This document shows, in pieces, positions 63,994 to 64,000 of a stretch of 64,000 bases of DNA (position 1 is its first letter; the number at the start of each line of letters is the position of its first letter). The DNA comes from Rhizobium sp. L51/94 (GTDB taxonomy: Bacteria; Pseudomonadota; Alphaproteobacteria; Rhizobiales; Rhizobiaceae). The position numbers were made by a program, and so were the translations under genes. Where the stretch lies: assembly GCF_019355555.1 (NCBI RefSeq), contig NZ_CP072145.1, positions 186,001-250,000 on the forward strand, given 5' to 3'. The notes under the pieces were generated by a model, which saw only the letters and a program-made list of their open reading frames with translations, was not told where the DNA came from and did not search any database.

Positions 63994-64000
63994 AATCATG

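Overview
The window is a stretch of a tumour-inducing (Ti- or Ri-type) plasmid from a plant-pathogenic member of the Rhizobiaceae (Agrobacterium/Allorhizobium/Rhizobium group). It carries virulence genes (virD1, virD2, a virD3-position gene, virD4, virA, virB1-virB5), two T-DNA border repeats in direct orientation, an opine synthase and the 6b oncogene between those borders, and an opine-uptake/oxidation cluster next to them. Roughly half of the window is insertion sequences, group II introns and their remains.

Layout. 1-2.7 kb: end of an iaaM-iaaH auxin operon (tryptophan monooxygenase, indoleacetamide hydrolase), both on the + strand and spaced like a bacterial operon. 2.8-6.2 kb: IS630 remnant, a complete IS630, and an IS66 tnpC remnant split by a degraded group II intron. 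6.7-12.3 kb: virD1-virD2-(virD3)-virD4. 12.4-18.3 kb: an IS66 with a perfect 8-bp target duplication, itself split by a 3.4-kb serine-recombinase element. 18.5-29.4 kb: opine catabolism, comprising an opine-dehydrogenase-family enzyme, a dipeptide-type ABC transporter (fused ATPase, two permeases, separate lipoprotein receptor), a three-subunit opine oxidase and a LysR regulator. 29.62-37.05 kb: a compact T-DNA from left border to right border, holding an opine synthase, a short plast-family gene, 6b and a membrane protein; just outside the right border are 27 perfect copies of an 8-bp repeat. 37.3-42.4 kb: four IS elements in a row, each flanked by CTAG. 42.5-54.6 kb: IS630 remnant, IS21 interrupted by IS66, IS110, and IS256 interrupted by a second group II intron. 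54.7-57.3 kb: virA. 57.4-59.1 kb: IS110/IS66/IS630 debris. 59.3 kb to the edge: virB1-virB5 behind a clear vir box.

How it works together. VirA senses plant signals and, with VirG (outside the window), activates vir promoters. VirD1/VirD2 nick the borders, VirD4 couples the VirD2-bound strand and probably the VirD3-position protein to the VirB channel, and the T-DNA brings 6b and an opine synthase into the plant. The opine would be taken up and oxidised by the cluster that ends 195 bp from the left border. The normally compact vir region is broken up here: virD is separated from virA/virB by about 42 kb, and virC, virG and virE are not seen.
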